DNA from: Dokdonella sp.
Lineage (GTDB): Bacteria > Pseudomonadota > Gammaproteobacteria > Xanthomonadales > Rhodanobacteraceae
Direction of reading: 5' to 3'
DNA: 5,195 nt
Assembly: GCA_030150315.1 (NCBI GenBank)
Contig: JASLGB010000247.1
Span: 1-5,195, forward strand
Part shown: in pieces, positions 1 through 5,195 of the stretch
How the letters are laid out: every line of letters starts with the position of its first letter
How positions within the stretch are numbered: position 1 is the stretch's first letter
Notes under the pieces: model-generated
What the model was told of the DNA's origin: nothing
Databases searched by the model: none
What the model saw: the letters and a program-made list of their open reading frames with translations, nothing else
Made by a program: the position numbers and the translations under genes

Positions 1-1173
1 GCCACGCGCAAGGCGCTGGGCTGGGAATACGCACCGTTCGAGATCCCGGCCGACATCAGCGCCGCGTGGAATGCGCGCGATGCCGGTGCCAAGGCCGAAG
101 CCGAGTGGAACCAGCGTTTCGCCGCCTACCGTGCGGCGCACCCGGCCGCCGCGGCCGAACTCGAGCGCCGCCTGTCCGGCGCCCTGCCGGCGGATTTTTC
201 CGCTGTCGCGGCGAAGCTGATCGCCGACACCAACGCCAAGGGCGAAACCGTCGCCTCGCGCAAGGCCAGCCAGTACGCGATCGAAGCGTTCGCGCCGGCC
301 GTGCCGGAAATGCTCGGCGGATCGGCCGACCTGACCGGCTCCAACCTCACCTCCTGGAAGGGTGCGCCGCAACTCAACGGTGGCGGCACCGGTCGCCACG
401 TCAGCTACGGCGTGCGCGAATTCGGCATGGCCGCAATCATGAACGGCATCGCCCTGCATGGCGGTTTCATTCCGTTCGGCGGCACCTTCCTGACCTTCAG
501 CGACTACAGCCGCAACGCCATCCGCATGGCCGCCCTGATGAAGCTGCGCGTCGTCCATGTGTTCACGCACGACTCGATCGGTCTCGGCGAAGACGGCCCG
601 ACGCACCAGTCGATCGAACACGTGTCCTCGCTGCGGCTGATTCCCGGACTTGAAGTCTGGCGCCCCTGCGACACCGTCGAAACCGCCGTCGCCTGGCAGT
701 TGGCACTGGAAAACGCCCACGCGCCGACCGTGCTCGCGCTGTCGCGCCAGAACCTGCCCTTCGTGCCGCGCAGCGACGCGCAGATCGCCGCGATCCAGCG
801 TGGCGGCTACGTGCTGGCCGATGCCGATGACGCGCCGGCCTGCGTGCTGATCGCGACCGGCTCGGAAATCGGCCTCGCGCTCGCGGCGAAGAAGCTGCTC
901 GATGCCGAAGGCGTCGCAACGCGCGTGGTGTCGATGCCCTCGACCGAAGTCTTCGACCGCCAGGACGCCGCCTATCGCGCGCAGGTGCTGCCGCGCGGCG
1001 TGCGCACCGTCGCCATCGAGGCCGGCTCCACCGCCCTGTGGTGGAAGTACGTCGGCGGCGACGGCGCCGTGGTCGGCATCGACCGCTTCGGCGAATCGGC
1101 ACCGGCCGGCCAGCTGTTCGAATTCTTCGGCTTCACGCCGGAGAACGTGGTCAAGGTCGCCAAGGGCGGCTGA
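1..1173 (+). CDS. tkt: Transketolase, C-terminal part (5' end outside window)
   Basis: Thiamine-diphosphate enzyme that moves two-carbon ketol units between sugar phosphates in the cytoplasm (non-oxidative pentose phosphate pathway; also the Calvin cycle). The reading frame is open from base 1, so the start and the N-terminal pyrophosphate-binding domain are missing. The 390 residues present match E. coli TktA as I remember it, with a constant offset of 271: window R87 = R358, D110 = D381, S114 = S385, catalytic E140 (in GVREFGM) = E411, F163 = F434, H190 = H461, D198 and H202 (in GEDGPTHQ) = D469 and H473, and R249 (in LSRQNL) = R520. The cofactor-ring and substrate-phosphate residues are therefore intact. 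The C-terminal domain follows (ATGSE, RVVSMPS, ESAP near the end). Inferred full length is about 660 residues, normal for the family. It ends in TGA at 1171-1173, inside a small palindrome, and gph follows about 100 bases later on the same strand. Identification is very secure; whether it is a housekeeping or a cbbT-type copy is not decided. Confidence 0.97.
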   Translation, partial: ATRKALGWEYAPFEIPADISAAWNARDAGAKAEAEWNQRFAAYRAAHPAAAAELERRLSGALPADFSAVAAKLIADTNAKGETVASRKASQYAIEAFAPAVPEMLGGSADLTGSNLTSWKGAPQLNGGGTGRHVSYGVREFGMAAIMNGIALHGGFIPFGGTFLTFSDYSRNAIRMAALMKLRVVHVFTHDSIGLGEDGPTHQSIEHVSSLRLIPGLEVWRPCDTVETAVAWQLALENAHAPTVLALSRQNLPFVPRSDAQIAAIQRGGYVLADADDAPACVLIATGSEIGLALAAKKLLDAEGVATRVVSMPSTEVFDRQDAAYRAQVLPRGVRTVAIEAGSTALWWKYVGGDGAVVGIDRFGESAPAGQLFEFFGFTPENVVKVAKGG

Positions 1174-1185
1174 CGCGCACGCGTC
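1172..1185 (+). repeat. Short palindrome overlapping the tkt stop codon
   Basis: GACGCGCACGCGTC reads as GACGCG, a CA centre and CGCGTC. As RNA it could form a 5-bp stem with a four-base loop. No T-run follows, so it is not an intrinsic terminator by itself. In such GC-rich DNA it may be chance. Confidence 0.4.
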
Positions 1186-1188
1186 CCC

Positions 1189-1235
1189 TCGGCAGCGGCG
1201 CCTTCCGGCTTGAAACTGGAACGCCCCGCTGCCGA
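1189..1235 (+). repeat. Inverted repeat / RNA hairpin between tkt and gph
   Basis: TCGGCAGCGG (1189-1198) and CCGCTGCCGA (1226-1235) are a perfect 10-bp inverted repeat. Inside it, TTCC (1203-1206) can pair with GGAA (1218-1221), and CG (1199-1200) with CG (1222-1223), so the arms can zip into one long interrupted stem. No T-tract follows. It could act as a 3'-end stabiliser for tkt mRNA, a processing or pause site, or a control element for gph. It contains the A of the upstream candidate gph start ATG at 1235 and the only purine-rich stretch in front of it, which argues against that start. Its 3' arm is partly repeated at 1251-1259. Confidence 0.6.
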
Positions 1236-1259
1236 TGGCGCCCGCCGATGCCCCGCTGC
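1224..1259 (+). repeat. Short direct repeats CCCCGCTGC and GCCGATG in the gph leader
   Basis: CCCCGCTGC occurs at 1224-1232 and 1251-1259, 27 bases apart. GCCGATG occurs at 1231-1237 and 1244-1250. The second CCGCTGC (1253-1259) is also complementary to GCAGCGG (1192-1198), so the 5' arm of the upstream hairpin has two mutually exclusive partners. The repeats are seen directly; any switching function is inference. Confidence 0.45.
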
Positions 1260-1279
1260 GTCCGCCCGGAATGAACGTC

Positions 1280-1963
1280 ATGCGCCCGATCCTGCCCGGC
1301 GGCATCGCCGCCATCCTGTGCGACCTCGACGGCACCCTGCTCGACACGGTGCCCGACATCGCCGAAGCGGTCGATGCCACCCTCGTCGCGCTGGATCGCG
1401 AGCCGATCGGCGTCGACATCGTGCGCAACTACGTCGGCCAAGGCGTTGACGTGCTGTTGCGTCGCGCCTTCGGCGGCGGCAGCGACGCACCGATCGACGC
1501 GGATCTGCACACACGCGCACGGCAGCTGTTCGACGCCGCCTACGCAGCCAGCAACGGCCGCCACGCGCGCGTCTACCCGGGCGTGCGCGAAGGGCTCGAT
1601 GCGTTCCGCGCGCGCGGCCTGCGCCTGGCCTGCGTTACCAACAAGCCGCAGACGCCGACCGATGCGCTGCTGGCGCAGTTCGGATTCGACGCCTACTTCG
1701 AGTTCGCGCTGGGCGGCAACGCGTTGCCGCAGCGCAAACCGCAGCCCGAGCCGCTCTGGCACGCGGCGCACCGCCTCGACATCGCGCCGTCGGCCTGCCT
1801 CATGCTGGGCGATTCCGCCAACGATGCCAGCGCCGCGCGCGCCGCCGGAATGCCGGTGGTGCTGGTCGACTACGGCTACACCGAAGGCCGCCGGATTGAC
1901 GAGATCGACTGCGACCGCGTGGTGTCCTGTTTCACCGACGTCGCCGCGCTGCTCGCGCGCTGA
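1280..1963 (+). CDS. gph: Phosphoglycolate phosphatase (HAD superfamily, Gph/CbbZ-like)
   Basis: Cytoplasmic HAD hydrolase expected to convert 2-phosphoglycolate to glycolate, removing the product of Rubisco oxygenation or of DNA 3'-end repair. All four HAD motifs are present, numbered from the ATG at 1280: motif I DLDGT with nucleophile D15 and acid D17; a helical cap at about residues 25-95, including YVGQGVDVLLRRAF; motif II T120 in VTNKP; motif III K153 in RKPQPEP; motif IV GDSANDA with D178 and D182. The stretch GRHARVYPGV and the end pattern DYGYTEG are typical of betaproteobacterial Gph. Start choice: ATG 1280 has GGA nine bases upstream (227 residues). ATG 1271 (230 residues) has no good site. 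ATG 1235 (242 residues) sits in the hairpin. The extra N-terminal residues are not family-like. The gene follows tkt on the same strand, as cbbZ follows cbbT in some Calvin-cycle operons. Related HAD phosphatases (MupP, or a general phosphosugar phosphatase) remain possible, so the substrate is inferred. Confidence 0.88.
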   Translation: MRPILPGGIAAILCDLDGTLLDTVPDIAEAVDATLVALDREPIGVDIVRNYVGQGVDVLLRRAFGGGSDAPIDADLHTRARQLFDAAYAASNGRHARVYPGVREGLDAFRARGLRLACVTNKPQTPTDALLAQFGFDAYFEFALGGNALPQRKPQPEPLWHAAHRLDIAPSACLMLGDSANDASAARAAGMPVVLVDYGYTEGRRIDEIDCDRVVSCFTDVAALLAR

Positions 1964-1989
1964 CCGTCGCCTGCGCGAAAGCCCACGGC

Positions 1990-1995
1990 TACACT
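1990..1995 (+). promoter_or_regulatory. Possible -10 element before the YdcH-family gene
   Basis: TACACT lies in GGCTACACTGGC, 24 bases before the ATG at 2020, and matches the sigma-70 -10 consensus at four of six positions. No good -35 lies 16-18 bases upstream; the best at 17 is TCGCCT (1967-1972). Transcription would begin near 2002 and give a leader of about 18 bases. A weak GAG (2010-2012), seven bases before the ATG, may be the ribosome binding site. Confidence 0.35.
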
Positions 1996-2019
1996 GGCGA
2001 CAACGCATCGAGCCCGACC

Positions 2020-2223
2020 ATGCTCTCCGACGATCCCGCCCTCCTCGTCCGTCGCCTCGCGGAACTGCGCACCGAACATCGCGACCTCGACCTCGCGATC
2101 GTCAACACCGTGCCCGACGGCAGCAATGAAATGCAGCTCAAGCGCCTGAAGAAGCGCAAGCTGGCGCTGAAGGACATGATCGCCTACCTCGAGAACAAGC
2201 TCATTCCCGACCTCGACGCCTGA
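2020..2223 (+). CDS. YdcH/DUF465 family small protein
   Basis: A 67-residue, highly charged, all-helical protein with no signal peptide or membrane segment. It has the two-helix layout of the DUF465 (YdcH-like) family: a first helix with ELRTEHRDLDLAI (about residues 14-28), a short turn with Pro and Gly, then a second helix with the family's most recognisable stretch, LKRLKKRKLALKDMIAYLE (about residues 40-58). Length is normal; E. coli YdcH is a little over 70 residues. The molecular function is not established, and the shape suggests a small antiparallel coiled-coil hairpin that may oligomerise or bind a partner. The ATG at 2020 is the only reasonable start and gives the expected N terminus. 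The gene lies 56 bases after gph with a possible promoter in the gap, and a probable terminator follows, so it may be a monocistronic unit or the last gene of a tkt-gph-ydcH transcript. Confidence 0.9.
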   Translation: MLSDDPALLVRRLAELRTEHRDLDLAIVNTVPDGSNEMQLKRLKKRKLALKDMIAYLENKLIPDLDA

Positions 2224-2249
2224 GCGCCGAGCCGGCAACGACCTTGCGC

Positions 2250-2281
2250 TGACGGCGACCGGTCGTCATCCTTCTTTTTTT
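2250..2281 (+). terminator. Probable rho-independent terminator after the YdcH gene
   Basis: TGACGGC (2250-2256) pairs with GTCGTCA (2262-2268) as a 7-bp stem with one G-U pair and a five-base GACCG loop. A T-rich tract follows, with seven consecutive T at 2275-2281. The stem is short and six bases (2269-2274, TCCTTC) separate it from the T7 run, so efficiency may be partial. It is the only clear hairpin-plus-T-tract in the window, and it separates the tkt-gph-ydcH block from the ABC-F gene. Confidence 0.62.
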
Positions 2282-2298
2282 CCAGCCCCGCTGATCGC

Positions 2299-2376
2299 GA
2301 GAGGACTCCGTCGCCATGAGCCAGACCCGCCCGACGCCACGCACCGTCCGCGCCTCCGTCTGCCTCAGGGTCTGCC
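2299..2376 (+). promoter_or_regulatory. ABC-F leader with a helix that could mask the ribosome binding site
   Basis: AGGG (2367-2370) stands six bases before the ABC-F ATG and is its likely ribosome binding site. GGGTCTG (2368-2374) is perfectly complementary to CAGACCC (2322-2328) upstream, so the leader RNA can fold into a 7-bp helix covering that site; GACG (2333-2336) can pair with CGTC (2357-2360) inside it. A second, stronger site, GAGAGGA (2299-2305), lies ten bases before an ATG at 2316. Complementarity and positions are seen directly; control of translation by this fold is inference. No convincing promoter is visible between the terminator and this leader. Confidence 0.42.
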
Positions 2377-2423
2377 ATGTCCGCACTCGTCGAACTGAAA
2401 TCGGTTTCCTACACCACGCCTGA
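2316..2423 (+). CDS. Putative 35-codon leader ORF upstream of, and overlapping, the ABC-F gene
   Basis: The ORF starts at ATG 2316 with GAGAGGA ten bases upstream and encodes 35 residues before TGA at 2421-2423. The product is arginine-rich (about eight Arg) with two Cys and two consecutive His near the end, starting MSQTRPTPRTVR. I recognise no family. Codons 3-5 form the 5' arm of the helix that could cover the ABC-F ribosome binding site, so a ribosome starting or stalling here would be expected to open the helix. It runs 47 bases into the ABC-F gene in another frame, unlike classical leader peptides, which end before the gene. It may be a chance ORF, since stop codons are rare at this GC content. 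Confidence 0.25.
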   Translation: MSQTRPTPRTVRASVCLRVCHVRTRRTEIGFLHHA

Positions 2424-3966
2424 CGGCCACGCCGTCCTCGACTCCCTCGACCTTGCCGTCGCCGACGAATGCTGCGGCCTCGTCGGTCGCAATGGCGCGG
2501 GCAAATCCACCCTGCTGAAACTGATTGCCGGCGAACTCGCGCCCGGCAGCGGCTCGATCGTGCGCCGCGCGCGGATCGCCTGGCTGCGGCAGGATGTCCG
2601 CGCGCAGCCGGATGGAACGGTCGCCGACGCGCTCGGCATCGCTCCGGCGTGGCGGCGTCTGCGTCGCCTCGATTCGGGCGAAGGCACGAGCGCGGATCTG
2701 GCCGACGCCGACTGGTTGCTGCCGGCGCGCATCGAGGTGGCATTGTCCGAGGTCGGACTCGACGGACTCGATCCGGCGCGTGCGCTGGCCGGCCTCAGCG
2801 GTGGCCAGCGCACGCGTGTGGCCTTGGCCAGCCTGCGCCTGTCCGATGCCGATCTGCTGGTTCTGGATGAGCCGACCAACAACCTCGATGCCGACGCGCG
2901 CGGCCTGCTTGCGCGCCTGCTGGCCCGGCGCGACCGCGCCGTCCTCGTCGCCAGCCACGACCGCGCCTTGCTGCGCGGCGTCGATCGCATCCTGGAACTG
3001 TCGCCGCAGGGCTTGCGCAGTTACGGCGGCAACTACGACCTGCACGCGGCGCAACGCGAACGCGAGCGGCTGGCCGCCGACGCGGACCTCGCCGAAGCGG
3101 ACAACGAACTCGCCCGCCTTGAGCGCGAACACCGGCGCACGCGCGAGCGCCAGCAAAAGCGCGATGCCGGCGGACGCCGCAACAGCGCCGGCGGCGGCCT
3201 GCCGCGCATCCTGCTCGGCCTGCGCAAGGATCAGGCCGAGGACAGTGCCGGCGGCAATGCGCGCCTGGCCACGCGCCAGCGCGAGCAGGCATTGGCGGCG
3301 CGCGACGAGGCCAGGCGTCGCGTCATGCCGCGCACGGCGCTCGACGCGGCGCTGCCGTCGAGCCAGCTCGCGGCCGGCCAGCGCGTGCTGGCATTCGAGT
3401 CGGTCGATTTCCGCTGGGCCGACGGCACGCCCGTGCTGCGCGGCATGGATTTCCATCTGATCGGGCCGGCGCGGGTCGCCATCGCCGGGCCGAACGGCAG
3501 CGGAAAGAGCACCTTCCTGCGCCTGGCCGGCGGCACGCTGCAACCCGCGCAGGGCCGCGTCGTGCGCAGCGTGCCCTCGGTGCTGCTCGACCAGCACGCC
3601 GCCCTGCTCGATGCGCGCCGCAGCGTGCTCGACAACTTCCAGCGCCTGAATCCGGATGCCGACGCCACCGCGTGCCGCAACGTGCTGGCGCGCTTCCTGT
3701 TTCGAGCCGATGCCGCCCAACGCATCGAAACCCTGAGCGGCGGCGAGCGCCTGCGTGCGGCACTGGCCTGCGTCCTCGGCGGCCGCACGCCGCCACAGCT
3801 GCTGCTTCTGGACGAACCGACCAACCATCTCGATCTCGACTCGATCGCAGCCATCGAATCGGCATTGCGCGGCTACGACGGCGCGCTGCTGGTGGCCAGC
3901 CACGACGCGGATTTCCTCGCCGCGATCGGCATCGAGCGCGATCTGCCGCTGCCGCCGCTGCAGTGA
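2377..3966 (+). CDS. ABC-F family ATP-binding cassette protein (compact, two nucleotide-binding domains)
   Basis: Soluble ABC-F ATPase of 529 residues with no transmembrane segments; the family acts on ribosomes (translation factors of the EttA type, antibiotic-resistance proteins) rather than as transporters. NBD1: Walker A GRNGAGKST (37-45), Q-loop Q72, signature LSGGQ (140-144), Walker B LLVLDEPTNNLD (160-171) with catalytic E165, switch SHD (193-195). NBD2: Walker A GPNGSGKST (371-379), Q406, signature LSGGE (453-457), Walker B LLLLDEPTNHLD (475-486) with E480, switch SHD (508-510). Both ATP sites look intact. The linker (about 222-336) has a charged helix, then a Gly/Arg-rich patch around 263-275 and the basic PRILLG segment. 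No C-terminal coiled coil follows NBD2, unlike Uup. At 529 residues it is near YbiT in length, but the linker does not clearly match EttA, YbiT, Uup or YheS, so no symbol is given. ATG 2377 has AGGG six bases upstream. The gene probably forms its own unit between the terminator and the next promoter. Confidence 0.93.
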   Translation: MSALVELKSVSYTTPDGHAVLDSLDLAVADECCGLVGRNGAGKSTLLKLIAGELAPGSGSIVRRARIAWLRQDVRAQPDGTVADALGIAPAWRRLRRLDSGEGTSADLADADWLLPARIEVALSEVGLDGLDPARALAGLSGGQRTRVALASLRLSDADLLVLDEPTNNLDADARGLLARLLARRDRAVLVASHDRALLRGVDRILELSPQGLRSYGGNYDLHAAQRERERLAADADLAEADNELARLEREHRRTRERQQKRDAGGRRNSAGGGLPRILLGLRKDQAEDSAGGNARLATRQREQALAARDEARRRVMPRTALDAALPSSQLAAGQRVLAFESVDFRWADGTPVLRGMDFHLIGPARVAIAGPNGSGKSTFLRLAGGTLQPAQGRVVRSVPSVLLDQHAALLDARRSVLDNFQRLNPDADATACRNVLARFLFRADAAQRIETLSGGERLRAALACVLGGRTPPQLLLLDEPTNHLDLDSIAAIESALRGYDGALLVASHDADFLAAIGIERDLPLPPLQ

Positions 3967-3976
3967 GCGAGCTCGC
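3967..3976 (+). repeat. 10-base palindrome just after the ABC-F stop codon
   Basis: GCGAGCTCGC is a perfect palindrome starting one base after the TGA at 3964-3966. It has no spare loop bases and no T-run follows, so it is a poor terminator. It could be a protein-binding site or chance. No other terminator-like structure is visible after the ABC-F gene. Confidence 0.25.
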
Positions 3977-3997
3977 CGCGCCCCAACCATCGGCACC

Positions 3998-4025
3998 TTG
4001 CCGGCACGCGCGGCGATGCCATGAT
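3998..4025 (+). promoter_or_regulatory. Plausible sigma-70 promoter of the DUF885 gene
   Basis: TTGCCG (3998-4003) and CATGAT (4020-4025) are separated by 16 bases. The -35 matches TTGACA at four positions and the -10 matches TATAAT at three, including the important second A and final T. Transcription would begin near 4032, about 24 bases before the ATG. No operator-like repeat is evident around it. Confidence 0.42.
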
Positions 4026-4045
4026 GGACGCCTTTCCCCTTGCCC

Positions 4046-4049
4046 GGAG
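4046..4049 (+). promoter_or_regulatory. Ribosome binding site of the DUF885 gene
   Basis: GGAG ends six bases before the ATG at 4056. It is the best-placed Shine-Dalgarno sequence in the window and fixes the start of a gene whose N terminus must carry the export signal. Confidence 0.75.
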
Positions 4050-4055
4050 TTCCCG

Positions 4056-5195
4056 ATGAAATCGATATTCGCCGGCTTCCTGCTCGCCGGCCTGTGCTCC
4101 GCCGGCATCGCGCAGGCCGATACCGCCGACCAGCGCTTCGAGGCGCTGTACAAGAAGGAATGGTCGTGGCGGCAAGCGCAGTTCAGCGGCTACGACGACG
4201 AGGACCGCGAGGCCTCCGAGCGCGACCGGCGCCTTCCCGATGTCGGCGCGAGCGCGCAGAAGGCGCGGCTGGCGTACTGGAACGACGTGCTCAAGCAGCT
4301 CGACGGCATCGCCGCAAAGGATTTGTCCGAGGAGAACCGGATCAACCTCGCCGTCTACCGGCCGCAGGTCGAGAACCTCGCCGCCGAGGTGCACTTCCGC
4401 ACCTACGAGATGCCGTTCAACAGCGACTCGCAGTTCTGGTCGAACCTCGGATTCATGACGCGCCGGCCGCTGAAGGACGCCACCGCCGCGCGCAACTACA
4501 TCGCCAAGCTCGACGACGTACCGCGCTATTTCGACCAGCATGTCGACAACATGCGCGCCGGTCTCAAGCGCGGCTTCTCCGTTCCGCGCGCGGTGCTCGA
4601 CGGTCGCGACGTGTCGATCGCCAGCCACGCCGAGGTGAAGTCGCCGGAAGACAGCGACTTCTACAAGCCGCTGCGCTCGTTGCCAGCCTCGATCCCGGCC
4701 GATGAGCAGGCCGCGCTGCGCGCCGATGCGCAGCGCGCGATCCGCGAGAAGGTGATTCCGGCCTATGCCCGGCTGCTGACGTTCTTCCGCGAGGAATACC
4801 TGCCGAAGGCGCGCAAGACACTGGCCGCCGAAGCGATGCCCGACGGCAAGGCCTACTACCGCCAGCAGATCCGCGAATACACCACGCTCGACCTGCAGCC
4901 GGAGGAAATCCACCAGATCGGCCTGAAGGAGGTCGCGCGCATCGACGCCGAAATGCAGGCGACGATGAAGGAAACCGGCTTCAAGGGCGACTTCCCCGCC
5001 TTCCTCGAATTCCTGCGCACCGATCCGCAGTTCTACGCCAAGACGCCGGAAGAACTGCTGATGCGCGCGGCATGGATCGCCAAGCAAGCCGACGCGAAGA
5101 TCGGCACCGTCATCGGCCACCTGCCGCGCGGCCGCTTCGGCATCGAGCCGGTGCCCGCGTCGATCGCCCCGTTCTGGACCGCCGCCGCGGCCGGC
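4056..5195 (+). CDS. Exported DUF885 family protein, probable metallopeptidase-like (3' end outside window)
   Basis: The frame is open from ATG 4056 to the window end without a stop, giving 380 residues. Residues 1-21 form a classical signal peptide: K2, a hydrophobic core from I4 to I18, and cleavage after AQA (19-21) before D22. C14 is preceded by AGL, not a good lipobox, so a soluble periplasmic protein is more likely than a lipoprotein. The mature part is helical and charged, with blocks typical of DUF885: NLAVYRPQVENL (about 98-109), REKVIPAYARLLTFFREEYLP (about 229-249), and the segment beginning YYRQQIREYTT, with LQPEEIHQIGLKEVARID, at 267-300. From memory, DUF885 proteins are about 580-620 residues and carry a HExxPGHH-type zinc-site motif in the C-terminal third, beyond this window, so about 60 percent of the gene is visible and catalytic competence cannot be judged. 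Peptidase activity is inferred from the family; the substrate is unknown. It has its own promoter-like sequence and ribosome binding site. Confidence 0.9.
   Translation, partial: MKSIFAGFLLAGLCSAGIAQADTADQRFEALYKKEWSWRQAQFSGYDDEDREASERDRRLPDVGASAQKARLAYWNDVLKQLDGIAAKDLSEENRINLAVYRPQVENLAAEVHFRTYEMPFNSDSQFWSNLGFMTRRPLKDATAARNYIAKLDDVPRYFDQHVDNMRAGLKRGFSVPRAVLDGRDVSIASHAEVKSPEDSDFYKPLRSLPASIPADEQAALRADAQRAIREKVIPAYARLLTFFREEYLPKARKTLAAEAMPDGKAYYRQQIREYTTLDLQPEEIHQIGLKEVARIDAEMQATMKETGFKGDFPAFLEFLRTDPQFYAKTPEELLMRAAWIAKQADAKIGTVIGHLPRGRFGIEPVPASIAPFWTAAAAG

Noticed and set aside
66..653. Overlapping + strand open frames inside the transketolase gene
   Set aside because: Arg/Pro-rich out-of-frame translations; the true frame shows the conserved transketolase active site without interruption.
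1151..2008. A 285-residue open frame on the - strand opposite gph
   Set aside because: The + strand frame carries all four HAD motifs in order. The antisense product is compositionally biased and matches nothing I know.
2365..3996. A 543-residue open frame on the - strand covering the whole ABC-F gene
   Set aside because: It mirrors a gene with clear ABC-F motifs. The product is low-complexity, Ala/Arg/Gln-rich without a recognisable domain, as expected for antisense of G/C-ending codons in GC-rich DNA.
4021..4059. Mini-ORF of 12 codons (MMDAFPLARSSR) whose stop overlaps the DUF885 start as ATGA
   Set aside because: The overlap suggests translational coupling, but the ORF has no ribosome binding site and its first codons coincide with the probable -10 element, so it is probably not transcribed from that promoter.
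4089..4099. Possible lipobox at C14 of the DUF885 signal sequence
   Set aside because: The residue before the Cys is Leu, not Gly, Ala or Ser, and a standard AQA signal-peptidase I site follows at 19-21.
3873..5120. A 415-residue open frame on the - strand opposite the DUF885 gene
   Set aside because: The + strand frame has a signal peptide, a good ribosome binding site and family motifs. The antisense frame has no recognisable domain and is explained by codon bias.
1..5195. Search for tRNA/rRNA genes, CRISPR arrays, insertion-sequence ends, toxin-antitoxin pairs or a novel defence system
   Set aside because: No regularly spaced repeats, tRNA-like cloverleaf, transposase or compositional break was visible. 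The gene content is ordinary chromosomal housekeeping.

Overview
The window is very GC-rich with a strong G/C preference at third codon positions. All five protein genes lie on the + strand. The transketolase, the betaproteobacterial/CbbZ-like phosphoglycolate phosphatase, the short YdcH/DUF465 protein and the exported DUF885 protein suggest a gammaproteobacterium of the Xanthomonadales/Lysobacterales type. A betaproteobacterium is possible. This placement is inference from protein character only.

Layout: (1) 1-1173 is the C-terminal ~390 residues of transketolase (tkt); its start lies upstream of the window. (2) A ~100-base gap rich in inverted and direct repeats leads to a HAD-family phosphoglycolate phosphatase (gph, about 1280-1963). 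(3) A short gap with a possible -10 element precedes a 67-residue YdcH/DUF465 protein (2020-2223). (4) A probable rho-independent terminator (2250-2281) follows, and then a leader region with a good ribosome binding site, a 35-codon leader ORF and a 7-bp helix that could mask the next gene's ribosome binding site. (5) A compact ABC-F ATPase of 529 residues occupies 2377-3966. (6) After an 89-base gap with a plausible promoter comes a secreted DUF885 protein (4056 onward), cut by the window end after 380 residues.

Functionally this is mostly housekeeping. Transketolase (pentose phosphate / Calvin-type sugar rearrangement) and phosphoglycolate phosphatase (2-phosphoglycolate salvage) form a metabolic pair whose order recalls cbbT-cbbZ. 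The ABC-F protein is probably a ribosome-associated translation factor or antibiotic-resistance-type ATPase, and the DUF885 protein is probably a periplasmic metallopeptidase-like enzyme. I see no mobile element, CRISPR array, tRNA, rRNA or obvious novel multi-gene system. The most interesting signals are in the two structured intergenic regions: the ABC-F leader and the tkt-gph hairpin.
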